From Adineta ricciae (taxonomy: Eukaryota > Rotifera > Eurotatoria > Adinetida > Adinetidae): a stretch of DNA of 64,000 nucleotides. The notes under the pieces were generated by a model. The model searched no databases, was not told the origin of the DNA, and saw only the letters and a program-made list of their open reading frames with translations. This document shows, piece by piece, positions 48,830-61,700 of this stretch. The stretch is from the NCBI GenBank assembly GCA_905250025.1, contig CAJNOJ010000235.1:94976-158975 (forward strand), in the 5' to 3' direction. Both the position numbers and the translations under genes were made by a program. How positions within the stretch are numbered: the stretch's first letter is position 1; the number at the start of each line of letters is the position of its first letter.

Positions 48830-49800
48830 AGTCGTTGAGCGCTGTTGAGTTAAAGCATTTTCATTCAAATTCAAATTTAGATTTACCAAGTCTTTTATAA
48901 TATTATCTGATGTGTATGCGTTTGTGCCTGCCAAACTAGGCCACCATTATATTTAGCCCTTGTGTAGAGGAAGTACATCAACGAAAGAACAAATGTATAT
49001 TGATTGTTATATTGTTTAAATGTGCTCAGTCACTATTCTTGGCACAAACTCTGCGTTTATAATGGAAGTTTCACCCTTTTGTAAAGTCTGCATGTCCTCA
49101 AATGTGCATCCTACTTTGACTATAGACAACACCGAAAATTGTATACCCGTGTAATATCTGTTTATAAAGACATATAAACTGGAGAGAAACAGAAAAAAAT
49201 TGAGGTTGATTATGTATTAGGTATTTAGTGTTTCGAGGATCTCGTTTTTCTCTATAGCTACATACGCTCACTTGTTAACTGTTATTCGTAGTTATGATCT
49301 TTAATAAGTCATACTTCAGTTAATAACGACTAAAAGGATTTATATACAGTAATTTTCATTACAATGATTATGTATTGCGTTGAAAATACTCACACAATTC
49401 AACGAAAAAGTTACGTAAACACAAACAGCATTCGATGATCTACGTAAGCGGTTTATACTATTATATAGTATCTTTAAGTTCAGATGTGTGCTGACTATTT
49501 GAACATAAAAATACTAATATATTAGCATTTGGTACGAATAAAATTAAGTGTTTTACTTGTGGGTGAGGATGGATGTACTTAATTAATTATATTTAAATGA
49601 AAGTCCAAACTATTATTCATGTAGTACAAGTATTTCAACTTATACTTGCAGAATTTTTACTCATCCAATCTTTGTTTGTAATCATAAGCGCAAACTAGAT
49701 AATTGATTCGTCTTTTTGCCTTCCATTGTGTTCCATCATTACACAAAAAAATGAACAAAATATTTTGTTTTCAAAGACTTTGTATTTTATTTCTTACTAA
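48830..49800. other. Intergenic, no feature seen
   Basis: AT-rich sequence between the 5' end of the WDR49-like gene and the 3' end of the minus-strand FG-GAP gene. I see no coding exon or RNA gene that I can support. Confidence 0.4.
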
Positions 49801-49809
49801 ATGAAAGAG

Positions 49810-52067
49810 TTACGAGCATGTATTCAAAAGTATAGCAACATTGTTATTTGCGAGATCAGCCAGTACAAGATCGATCTTGGTGTTATCATTTGTGAAAGCT
49901 CCTCCTGTTACGAAGATAGGAAATCCCTGAACGGAATAGATGATTCGTTGTTGCAGAGTTCCATCTCCATTACCAAGTAATATACTGACACTGTTATCTA
50001 AAAGGTTTATTACGGCCACATCAAGTTTACTATCGTTATTGAAATCAGCTGAAAAAAATGAATATGAATAAGGACCACTTAGATACGATTTTCTGGACTG
50101 AAAAGTACCATCTCCATTGCCTAATAGTATACTAATGCTATTCTCTCCCTGATTATTCACTATTAAATCTAGTTTAGTATCATTATTGAAATCCATTGCT
50201 GTAATAAATATTGGTGAACTACCAGTTGGATACGTGCTACGTTTCTGGAATGTTCCATCTCCATTCCCAAGCAGTACACTTATAGTGTCGGAAGAATAAT
50301 TGGGTACGGCTAAATCGATATTATTATCATTATTAAAATCACCTGTTGTAACGGAACCTGGGTAATCTCCAACCGAATATGTAGTTTGACGCTGAAAAGT
50401 TCCGTTTCCATTACCTATTAATATACTAACATTGAAGTCATTGTAATTTATTATTGCTAAATCAAGTTTTGAATCGTGATTGAAATCCGCTACGACTACA
50501 GCGTTTGGATTCTCCCCAGTTGAATACACTTTTTGTTTCTGAAATGTTCCATCCCCATTACCAATTAGTATACTAACACTGTTATTACCACTATTAGCTA
50601 CGACTAAATCTAAGATTTTATCATTATTGAAATCGCCTACTGAGATAGATGATGCGTTCTTGCCAGTGGAATAGTTAGTTTGCTTCTGAAAACTTCCATC
50701 TCCATTACCAAGTAGTATACTAGCACTTGCATCTAATTGATTCGCTGTTGCTAGATCTAATTTCATGTCATTATTGAAATCGCCTGTTGTGATGGACATT
50801 GGGCCATTGCCAGTTACGTATTGTTTTTGATTTAGAAACGTTCCATCGCCATTACCACGTAGCAAGTTTGTATCATTGTCAAGCATATTGCTTATTACAA
50901 GATCCAAATTCATGTCTTGAGTGAAATCACCCGCTATAATGCATGATGGAGCATTACCTGTAGGATAAATAGTTCGATTTCGAAAGGTACCATCTCCATT
51001 TCCAAGCAACACACTGGCAGTATTCAAGTTATCCATAAGTTGAATATGCTCTCCAAAATTGCTGATCGCTACATCTAATTTCGTGTCTTTATTGAAGTCA
51101 CCGATTGTAATAGATACCGGACTACTGCCAACCGAAAATTTATTCTGACTTCGAAAGGTTCCATCACCATTACCTAACAGTACACTCATAGAGTCGTCAG
51201 CATTATTAATCACTGCAAGGTCCAGTTTTTTATCATTATTAAAATCGTTTGCTACGATAGCCGATGGACCACGGTCAGTAGAATAGATCATTTGATTTTG
51301 AAATGTTCCATCACCATTTCCAAGTAGGACACCTACAGTGGTGTCACCATAGTTTGCAACCACTAGATCTAGTTTTCTATCATTAGTTAAATCAATAGCT
51401 AAGACAAATACTGGACGAATACCAGTTGGAAATACCGATGAACGCTGAAAAGTACCATCTCCGTTACCTATGAATATAATGATGTTATTATCTCGTTGAT
51501 TAACAACTGCCAAGTCGAGTTTGTTATCTTTATTGAAATCACCCACTGTAAGAGACTTTGGCAGATTACCAGTTGAATAAATAGTTTGATTCTGAAACGT
51601 TCCATCTCCATTACCGAGTAGTACGCTTAAACTACTGTCATCGACATTGACTACTGCTAGATCCAGCTTACTATCACTATCAAAATCACCAGCTGCAATA
51701 GATATTGGGCCACTACCAGTCGCATACACGGATTGTTTCTGAAACGTTTGATTTCTATTACCCAATAGCACACTTATGGTATTGTCATAAAGATTGGCTG
51801 TTACTACATCAAGTCTTTTGTCATTATTAAAGTCGCCTGATGTAACGAAGACAGGAAGCCAACCAGTTGAATATCTACTCGATGGACCATATGGCGTGCG
51901 ACAGATCGATCCTTAAACAAGAGAGTTTTAAAAATATATATGTAATAAAAGCGACAAGTATTAATTTCAATCTTACTGGATTGTCCAGTTATATCCGTAT
52001 TGATGCTTTTGAAATTTCTTGGCGTGCCAATAGTAAAAGTTATTAGGGAAGCCAAAATCCCCGTAAA
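49810..52067 (-). CDS. FG-GAP/VCBS-repeat protein with 13 near-uniform repeats
   Basis: The large exon runs from about 51913 down to the stop at 49810 and encodes over 680 residues. Thirteen repeats of ~47 residues carry (L/I)GNGDGTF and GDFNNDxKLDLAV. These are FG-GAP/VCBS blades with Asp-rich calcium loops, as in integrin-alpha propellers. An upstream exon, about 51976-52067, joins in phase 1 and adds a hydrophobic stretch (GILASLITFTIG) that could be an anchor or part of a signal peptide. The true start is not found. Repeat 5 has a short insertion (EHIQLMDNLN). The repeats are far more alike than those of the FG-GAP domain near 11 kb, which suggests recent expansion. A secreted or surface-exposed binding role is likely; the ligand is unknown. 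Confidence 0.85.
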
Positions 52068-52159
52068 GACTATTTAAATCACAGAAAATAATCGAAATTG
52101 TTGACACAGTCTGTGGTCTTTTAGCATCGTACTTACCACATATTTGAAGATTGCGCATA

Positions 52160-55100
52160 TTTTTCGTGTTATTTGCAAAGAAACTGATACATATATACTG
52201 ATCACGAATGGATAATGAAAGATAAGCGATGTTATTTTTAATATTAAGATTTTATATGCTTATCTTTACATGGCGAACTAAATAAGTTCACGGTATAATG
52301 TAAATTTGCTATGCATTGTTTTCTTTAAATGACAACGAATGTTTCGCTGTTTACTATATTGTTACAAATACGTATACTGACAAAATATTGCTAAACTTTT
52401 TAAGTTTTCAATAAGTCATTCAATATTAGTTTCATATTTTCATTCATAGGGAAATACTTTTACTTCGCGATGTAAATGACATATATTCTGACCTATTTTA
52501 CGTCAATTTGTTTTACTTTACCTACATGTTTGTTTTTAGACACGAAAAAAATAAGCTAAATGAGTTATATTTTTTTGAAATACAGAACATGTTAGCCTGA
52601 ATGTTATTTGCCAAACAATTGATATTTTTGTTTAGTGTCGACGGCGATAAGTTAACAGGAAAGTCTTCCTTACTATGATTAGTAGCAGAAATTGATTTTC
52701 AAAATTATTCTGAGAACATTTGAAAAAGGATGTTATTAACTTATCCACAAGGCATAAACGCCCTATTTATTACAATCACGTATTTATCCCACCGGCAAAC
52801 ACTCACTGAATTTTACATAATACAAGTTGAATTAAACGGATACCATTTCTGAACACTTTTTTCTATTAAAATGAACCAAAAATATATGAAACGAGCAGAA
52901 AAAGCCGCTTCTAGAATCTCTCTTATAAGCAGCGCGTTGGCTTTAAGTTTAAAAGTCGAAGTAAAGGTACTTTACAACTTTACTTTAAAAACTTAAAGTG
53001 TCAGTCGATTATCAGTATCCTTGTAGACGGTGAAGTTTTCGCTGTTTTTTGTTATGTTACGACTAGAAAAGAACCATGAAAATTTCTGAAAAAAATCGTT
53101 GTGCAGTTTGCACGAGAAGTCTCTAATCAATAATACAGTTGTCTCTCTCTCAATCATTAACACTAAGAAAAAGCCAAACAAATGGAAAATACATTCGAAG
53201 TTTGTGATGATTCAAGCAGATAGCACTGTAAAATAAAAACAGCTTTGCTTTGTTATTATGAAAAGTGCATACAAAAATAGATTGTTTCATGATTATTTTA
53301 GAATCATAATAATAAAAGTTCTCGATCATTTCTCCGTAGATAAAAATAAAATGAAATTTGTGTATTTAATATCCGACCTCCGTAGACCAAAATGATTATA
53401 ATAAGATTCCTTCTACAAGAACATAACTAATAAATAATCAGAAAATATCATATAAACATCATTGTCGTTTTTTTTTACTATAATTATTCAACACATAAAA
53501 TCAAACGTTTCCTGTTAATGGTGATGTCGAGTATTTAAACAACATTGTTTGACATTAATCTTTCATTGTATTTCACGTGCTTAGCTTCATTTGAAAATGG
53601 AACAAATAAATGTGTTTCAAACAGAGACGAGCTCTTCTATCAAAAGGCCGCTCGAATTGTAGGTTCAAAATGTCTTTTCAGAAATTGGAGATGCTCGTTC
53701 CTAGTGATCACAATAGACAAAGAATAGTATCGATAGTATAAATACACTTGTGACAAGTAATAATCAATCATGGATAATCCCTGATAGAAGTCACAAGATT
53801 TTTCGGAATTCTTGTAGAAATCTGTAATGTTATATAAAAACAGATGAATGAATATCCATAAGATATCATTAGAACCCCTAATACAGAATTTCGTTGTGCT
53901 CACATGATGCATTTTTAACTTACTAAACAGTAGATGAAAGTCACTACAACGTTTTTAATCCACAGATTTTCTTTAATAGAATTTTAGTGACACAAAAGAA
54001 CTTTTTCTGCTTCACAACTCTTCAAAGCAGAATTTTCTCAGTTTGTTTTCAGGGATTAAAACCATTTGACGCATAGCTTATTTAATTTTCAACTAACTTT
54101 CGTGATATTAATTTACTTCGAGAAAAACACAACTACATCCACTAGAACACCTCTAGCTGCTGTTTATTATGAAATTATAGTCATTTTTGAATATTCTAAT
54201 GAAGAAAGTTTGACTTTATCAAGCCTTCGGATACCATAATGAGCTCTATCCGCTTTTCAATGCACCAGTATCAGTTCTTATTTCTTGCTCAAAATACATT
54301 CTGAAGCATTTGAACTTTTGGGAAAAGATCACATATGATTAGTCTTAAGATCCAAACTTTGCCGAAACACGTCTTAGGGATGGTGTGTAAAGTTACGTCT
54401 TCCATAAACAGGACGTTTAAATAGTATATAGCTTTTCAAATGATATATTTAGCGCATTTTTATTTTCCGAGCGACGTTTTCAATTAAAAACTTTCCTCAC
54501 GACAGATTATCCCTGACTGATTCACTGAATACATTGTAAGATGTTAATGGCAGCATGGTTTGGTTAATCAGTTTATCTGAGCATGAGTCGCAGCTTAACT
54601 ACTTCTGTCTCCGACAAGATAATTATATATTATTTTTATAGATTTCTATCTTAGGGACTCTATTACATTTTGAGTTGGCTGAAGTGGGTTAATCAAAACG
54701 TTCGTCAGTTTGTACCTTCATAAATATATGAATCTTCATAGTTGATCATTGCCATCGAGGAGTATACAGAAACTGGAAACAAATTTCAACCTATTTCCTA
54801 ATTATTTCTACACCAGAAGAATTCTTTTTAATGGCGCCTGATGTAATCATTTCCTCTTCAAAATTCTTGACGTGAGACAATAGTAGTGAATATATACATG
54901 TATCATCGAGTTCAACATGCATATTCCTATTATTTCATTTTCGCTCCTATGAATCTATTCATCGAAACATAATGTCATCAACGAAACATTCGCTACCCAA
55001 TATGTTTGTGAATGACTAACAATAAACATATATAAGATACAGACACGTCACAAAATGCGTAATGATCTAACTGCAGACACTGGTCGATTAGCGACGGAAG

Positions 55101-55200
55101 GTATTAATAATAAACATACGACACTTCAGTCTACTTTATTCAGTAAAAACAGAGTTTTGATTTGAAATTTCAGATTTTGTTTAAAAATCCAATTGAAGAA
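52160..55200. other. Three-kilobase stretch without a supported gene
   Basis: Very AT-rich. Only short chance frames are seen, and none has family motifs or a consistent splice pattern. It should hold the 5' region of the FG-GAP gene at one end and of the GPCR gene at the other. An AG at about 55171 just before the GPCR start may be a 5' UTR acceptor. Confidence 0.45.
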
Positions 55201-55202
55201 CA

Positions 55203-56174
55203 ATGAATAATTCTTGCATAATTATCGACGAAAATGAGATTTATTTAATAAATTTCGTAAACACAATCATTTCACGGTATGGTATGGCTCTAATTTGGTT
55301 GATGGGCAATATTGGAGCGATTTTAACTTGTGTCGTTTTTTATCAGCCAGTATTTCGTAAGAGTCCATGCGCGATGTACTTTCTTGCATCTAGTTTTGCC
55401 CAATTTTTTACTTATAATTTTGCCCTGTTCATTCGAATGCTTCAATATGGTTACAACGTAAACGTTGTCAATGATCTTCTTTGGTTTTGTACACTTCGCT
55501 ATTATCTTTTTTACATTGGTACCGCGAATTCTCGTTATAATATCATTATGGCATCGATTGATCGTTATTTTGCCAGTAGTCGGAACGCTCTTCGACGGCA
55601 ATGGAGTTCATTGAAAGTTGCATATCGTATCATTATCAGCATGGCGATATTCTGGTGTATCATATACATTCAAGTTTTTATCTTTTATCGAATAGATGAT
55701 CGAGTTTGTCGTTATCAGAACGGAGCATATGCCACATATTTTAGTATTTACATTTTGATTGATACTGGGGTTCTTCCCATCTTATTAATGTTGGTATTTG
55801 GTTTATTGACCGTTCGAAATATCCATGAAACTAAACGACGGGTTGCTCCAACCATTGAAAGAAATAATGATCGATCATGCGAGAATCATCAAATGTCAAG
55901 GAAAGACGCTCAACTTTATAAAATGTTGGCAAATCAAGTTATAATTTTTATAATTTTTAATTTTCCAAACCCATGTTTTCTTCTTTATCAATCATTGACT
56001 ATGTACATCGTGAAATCAAAATTACATGCAACTATCGACTTATTTGTTAGTAATATGACTTATGCTCTGATCTATCTTGGATTTTCGTTGACATTTACTA
56101 ACTTTGCTTTGTCATCCGAAATATTTCGACGAGAGTTGAGACGACTCGTTCGAACTAACATACTTCGACGATGA
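55203..56174 (+). CDS. Rhodopsin-like seven-transmembrane receptor
   Basis: Single exon, 323 residues. Seven hydrophobic segments are visible, starting with MALIWLMGNIGAILTCVVF. TM1 carries GN, and TM3 is followed by DRYFASS, the DRY motif of class A receptors. A Cys in the region before TM3 (WFC) and one in the second outer loop (VCRY) could form the usual disulfide. TM7 lacks a clear NPxxY motif (LGFSLTFTNFALSS instead). Asn near the N-terminus (NNSC) may be glycosylated. Many bdelloid genomes carry large intronless families of such receptors, often likened to peptide or chemosensory receptors; the ligand cannot be told. Confidence 0.85.
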   Translation: MNNSCIIIDENEIYLINFVNTIISRYGMALIWLMGNIGAILTCVVFYQPVFRKSPCAMYFLASSFAQFFTYNFALFIRMLQYGYNVNVVNDLLWFCTLRYYLFYIGTANSRYNIIMASIDRYFASSRNALRRQWSSLKVAYRIIISMAIFWCIIYIQVFIFYRIDDRVCRYQNGAYATYFSIYILIDTGVLPILLMLVFGLLTVRNIHETKRRVAPTIERNNDRSCENHQMSRKDAQLYKMLANQVIIFIIFNFPNPCFLLYQSLTMYIVKSKLHATIDLFVSNMTYALIYLGFSLTFTNFALSSEIFRRELRRLVRTNILRR

Positions 56175-56519
56175 ATGTTGATAGGGTAACGATTCGTGAG
56201 GATCTATATCGCGAATCTATCTAACAATTATGATTGACTAAGAGACGTTAGTGAAAGAATATTTCTCGTTCAGATAGATTTTATTTTTGATGATCAGAAA
56301 ATACTTCACAAACTTATATTAGTTCGATAAAAGAGAATGCATTGTTCATTGTAGTTGCATTCGATATGTTGAAATAATCATTCATTTAGATACTGAATAG
56401 CAGAAATGTACTTAAATTCAATCAAAAATCTTCGTCGTCTTTTGCATAAAAGTTGTATAAGATTTATTAGATCGTTCTCTATACATTAATAAAAAGAGGA
56501 GAAAATATATGAACAAATG

Positions 56520-57290
56520 TTTCACAGATGAAGATGTCGACCTCGTTGTACTTGATGTATTTTCGTTTCGATCTATTGTTTCATCCATCACTGAAACTAT
56601 TCAAGACAATATTTCTGCATAATTATCAGAAAACTGAATTCTTCTACCTTTTCTCGCATAATAAACGGAAAATATCACAATACTGATCATCAGTAATATC
56701 AATGAAACAACTAACAAGATTAGTTTCCAATAACGCCAAGTTGATGAAACAGTTGTTCGTCTAAATAGAACGAATTCAAACTTAACACATAAGAAGCTCA
56801 CTGTCCGAGCATCACTTGGATGTTTGAAGATCAGCAATACATTCGAGACGATCTGATGTGATTGAGAGAGAATGTATCGGGTGAATTGATGTCCTGTATT
56901 TTCTATGATAATATTCCGACATTTTCAATACAGTTAGAATCAATTTTGGACAGATCCATTCCAGAACTAACGTCAAACCACCTTGAAGACTAAGGAAAAG
57001 TGCAATGATGTACAAGATATTGAACTTTTCGATGTTGGTGTATAAACATGATAAAGGTGAACATTGATGATAGTATTTTGAGTAGTTCGTTTGTGTTTTC
57101 CATTGTTCAGTAAATGCATACGTTATCAATTCATGAATAGTTGTGTTTGATGGAAAGTGATTTGATGTGATAGAACGAGGAATGGAAATGTTTGGATAAT
57201 TTATATATTGATGAAGAAGATCAACACACGATTGATGGTGAAAACATTCGAGAGTTGAGAAATGAAAAGATTCACTTGGTAAATATCCTA
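56520..57290 (-). pseudogene. Inverted partial copy of the three-module/FG-GAP gene
   Basis: This segment is the reverse of about 9850-10625 at high identity. It keeps the end of module 3 (SESFHFSTLECFHHQSC, then the second membrane segment), the same intron, the following membrane segment (KLILLVVSLILL) and the start of the Ser/Thr linker (MDETIDRNENTSSTT). It stops abruptly in unrelated DNA near 57290 and has no FG-GAP part or start. The intron is kept, so it arose by DNA duplication rather than through RNA. The linker still reads in frame despite several substitutions. Confidence 0.75.
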
Positions 57291-57309
57291 CCCTCATCCT
57301 CACACACTC

Positions 57310-58020
57310 TCAAGATTCTTCAGTCTCCTTCAAATTAACTGATCAAAAAAGGTTATTTTATCTGGAAGTATTTTGATTATGAACACATAGGGTGAATTTG
57401 TAAACTCGACTAATTTTTCTACAAACTAACGAAACAATTATTTTATCGAATTCTGTTCGTAGCACAACTGACTATGAAACTTCATATCCTTCTTCTTTTT
57501 TCGATGCTGAGAAGACTTGATTTTAGTGAAATCACTATGTTGACGTTTGTTTTGCTCTATTCATTGTTGGTCTACATTTGCGTGTTGTACGATTTATTCA
57601 TAGTCGGTTTGTTCCATCCAAGATACACAATTAACCGAACCATTCTTAAATTTTAAAATGTTTTATTCAGCAAGGCAGAAGGGCACTTCGACATTCATAA
57701 TTTCAACTTTATAAGATATAAATTCTACATAGTATTCATGAAACCAATCATAGATCCGATTGAATATAAACAGATAATCCCAAACAAACAGTCAGTTGTA
57801 TTTCCAACACTGCTATTTATACGTACTTGGTACTTTCAAACAATAAAATCTGTCATTCATACAAATTTGAATGATAATAATGCACCATGGAATATAAATC
57901 GTGCACACAAAGTGTCTATAAAGCGATCATAATGTAGTTCAAATAATAAGGTTTATGCTTTTTGAAATAACATCAAATCGATACACGTGCCGTGTTTATA
58001 GTGAATCGAAATAAAGCTCA
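57310..58020. other. Intergenic, no feature seen
   Basis: AT-rich sequence left of the possible exon at 58038. Short frames at 57474-57656 and 57738-57932 show no recognisable motifs. I see no gene that I can support. Confidence 0.35.
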
Positions 58021-58037
58021 AATGATTTACTTACCTC

Positions 58038-58248
58038 TCGATAACTTCGAAATTCAGAAAACAATTTTTTTACGCAATAAAGAAACTCATCTGAAAAAGT
58101 ATTGAATTGTTCTTTTTCTTCTGAAGAAATCGCAGCTATTGGAGACAGTATTCGAGTGAGTCTATTCATATGTTGATTTAAGAGAATAAATATTTCGACG
58201 CATCGATGGTTGCCAAGTGCATTTGTATCGAATATCAGCATATACAAA
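58038..58248 (-). CDS. Possible internal exon of an unrecognised gene
   Basis: On the minus strand an AG at about 58249 and a gtaagt donor just below 58038 bound an open stretch with protein-like sequence (FDTNALGNHRCVEIFILLNQ, FSDEFLYCVKKLFSEFRSY). I found no partner exons nearby. It may be a relic or part of a gene with long introns. Confidence 0.3.
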
Positions 58249-58704
58249 CCTTTGAAATGTTTCGTAAGAAATAAGTTGTCGTCTTCGTTTCATTTGTCAA
58301 GAAAACAAAAAAAAAGATTTTTATTCATCGTTTGTCATAGGGACAGAATCAAATGACAGTTTCTTTTTTTTTCTTCTATGGTCAAAATCAGAGTACGATA
58401 AATCAAGTGTATTTTGGATTATCAGTCAACAAATTAAAGTTAACTTTTTCTCTTGGAAACTATTGACGAAGCGATCGCAATAAAAAAGGTAAGACATTTT
58501 GTACAAAATGCCTTTGCGTTTTGATTGTCAATGTTAACGTGATATGAGATTTCTTCACTCTTATATGAACTTTCATCCTTGTTTTCATCCTTTCAAACTT
58601 AAAGAAGTACGTTTGCTTTCAGGAATTAGTATCAGTATTTATACAGAAAAAGAGCAAAGTATATTTCAGAAATGAGCAAAATAAAAATATTTGTCTGCGC
58701 TTTC

Positions 58705-61700
58705 CTATGACTTGACTGAGTTAGCCAAATACATCGTGTTGTCGTTTGTTGACGTTGACATTGTTGGTGGATTGTCATCAATCGTATAACAACGCAAATG
58801 TTGATAATGACTCGAACCATCACGACGAAATGAAACGTTCGGTTTATCATGAAAATATCGAAGTCTATTCATCAATCAAATCTTCTCATCGTTTCGAAAC
58901 TCAAATCAACAAACGTCAACTCACCTTTTACCAGCTAAACCAGCTGATTGAACTTCACGCACTTTGTTCAGTGTTTCACGAACATTATTCGCCATTGTCT
59001 CATCATCAATCAGCATATTTTTATACGTGTTAGTTGTTGTCTAAGTCATTCTTCAATATTCATCTCTTCTCAACAATTCTGTTTCGTTCTTACCGATGTC
59101 ACTGCTGTTGTCTTTTTCTTTTCCTCCTCCTCCTCTTCTTCTTCTCCGTCATTCGGAAGTGTCTTTTTCGGTAGACTTTTTGGATCAGTGAGAACATCGA
59201 GCGGAACTGACGGATGTTGATATGTAGCAGGATCATACAAATTCCATGGAACCGATTGACCAAATGTACCTGTTCACATCGATTATCACAGTAGAGAAAG
59301 AGAGAGAGAGAAAGAAAGAGAGTGAGTTACCAATGAAGAAGCCATGCAAATTCCACAATCGAATGGTCCAATCAAGAGAAGAAGTGATGATCACTTGAGC
59401 TAAACCAAAACATCAATGACGAGTTTGTTATATCACACACGTATGTGTGTGTGAGTGTATTTACCTTGTTCGATATACTCAAGACCAGTGACACTATCCA
59501 CATGACCTCGCCAACTTCTCATACCTCAAAACAAAGATGAATGATTCTCGTCCATGTTCATGAGAAATGTCGAACTTACAACGAGGTGGAGTGGACTCGG
59601 GATGAAGTGCATATCTTTCTATTTCATAAATAAACAGAAAACCTACACATCAACAACTGNTAAGAAATGAAATTTGTTCACTTGCAACAAAGAGAATAGA
59701 ATGTGTATGATGATTATAAGAGACAGCTTGTAGATCTCCACGTATTTTGTGGACTTTTGGTCGAATACAGGCGAGAAGTGTATATTCAATTAGGTCCCAT
59801 ACCTAAATAAACCGAAACAGATCAGTTTTGATCGATTTTTCTTTTGATAAAGTTCACAATACATCTGTTGTATATACACTGTCTTATTCTCTTTTCTGTT
59901 CTTATTCTTATATGCGTAAATGTTCTAATCGAATTGAGTTGTAAGCAAATGAAGTTCAGTTCAGACTCGATTTGATTTGAACACAACAACAACACCAGCT
60001 GGCCCTCATTCGCGTAATTTACTACACGTTCTGGTCGAAATAGGTCGCATGAAATTTTTATGCGAGTATGACATTTTTTTAATTAGCGGCTGACGTACGA
60101 ACAGTGAGCAGCTGAATACGCACTTAATATACAAAAAAATATTTTTTCATACAAAAAGGTAAATAGGCCGATTTAGCTGATAGTACTTTTTTCGTGCAGT
60201 GCATCGGTGACGTTTTTTTTTAATGACAGTATATAACTTTTACGATCGATATGTCTTGCAAAAAAGTACATCAACGGACCTTTTCGTGTATGATTCACTA
60301 ACTCCTATTGTCTTCTCTACAGTCCAATTCATTCGAAGAAATGATCATTTCTTCGCTCTTTATACTCGTGTCGTAGAACGGATTTTATCACTAACTTCTC
60401 TTTTTGTTTTTCTTTTTCTCCCTTAGGGTATGTTTATTGATACAGGTAAATTAAATACACGAAGGATAAAAAAGAAACGTGACAGAAAGTGTTGGTTTAT
60501 ATACATGAGACATAGACTCTGTTTAACCAAACTTGTTCGTCGGGAGTTGATCCAATTAAGCAGAAATACGTTTGTTTGTTTTGTCTATTGGCAAAGCTAC
60601 AAGACAGAGACTGAACTACTCTTTCTGCTTTAACATTTCTTAAATCAAGTAATAAGCTACGTTTTTCTGCATCCCTGGTCGCCCAAAAAGCATCGAATAC
60701 TACAAGGTAAACATTCGTTCGTTTCACTCTCAGCAGCGAGACACATTTTTTCGTTCCTCTCTAATACTCATATTTGATTTACAGCACAGTTATCGTATAT
60801 TACTAGGTACATATTTTATGCCCTTTCTCTTAAAGATTAGACCGTTTGACAAGTTCAAATTCGATACTAGACGATGAATGTCGACGAATTCTTTGTACGT
60901 GTTTCATCATCGTTTCATCTACTCGATGTAAATCTATGTCATCAAGTACGTCGAAAATGCAGAAAGCAAGAATTAAACATAAACGAGCAACGCTCATGAT
61001 AATCTCTCGAGGATTGATGACAAGACGCATTTTTTCAGATTATTGTTCTTGACTTCCGTTCACTCTTTTCTCTCATGTTTCCTTCATTTTCTTTCTCAAA
61101 TCTACAACACGCTGATTCAATTCTCTCCCGAATAGAGAAAGAGAGCAAATCTATTAAATGATTAGTTTGAAGATTGAAATAGATATTAAACTCAGGTACG
61201 AGTTCGATGTAGCTGACTCAGTTTTTCGTCTTACGATTAGACATTCATATGTGTATATACGCAGATGGTTGCTTTGTTGAGATTGATAAGACAATGAAAG
61301 ATAAGATTCAACAAAGCATGTAAATGATATGTTAGTCGTTGTCTCTATTTTAGTTAAAATTTCATCGGAGAGAGAAAGTTTTTACTTATGCGTCATTCAA
61401 GCCAATCTGATCGATCGTATTAATGAATTTATTCGTAATAGTCAGACTTTTTCCTGTCATGCTAATTCAATTGGATTGAATTAGAACGAAGAAATCAGAT
61501 TAGACGCATTGGTACGATTGGCATTTCTCTTATACATCATGTTACTGACTGAAAGTCGATGGGTATAATTCGTCTCTTAGTTCATCACAAATCAGTGATC
61601 TTATTGGCATTTTTTCTCTATATTTCTCTTTGGTTAACGATTCAAACATTGAAACAATCAACAGAACAAGTAAATAAACTGAAATCATGAACAAATTAGT

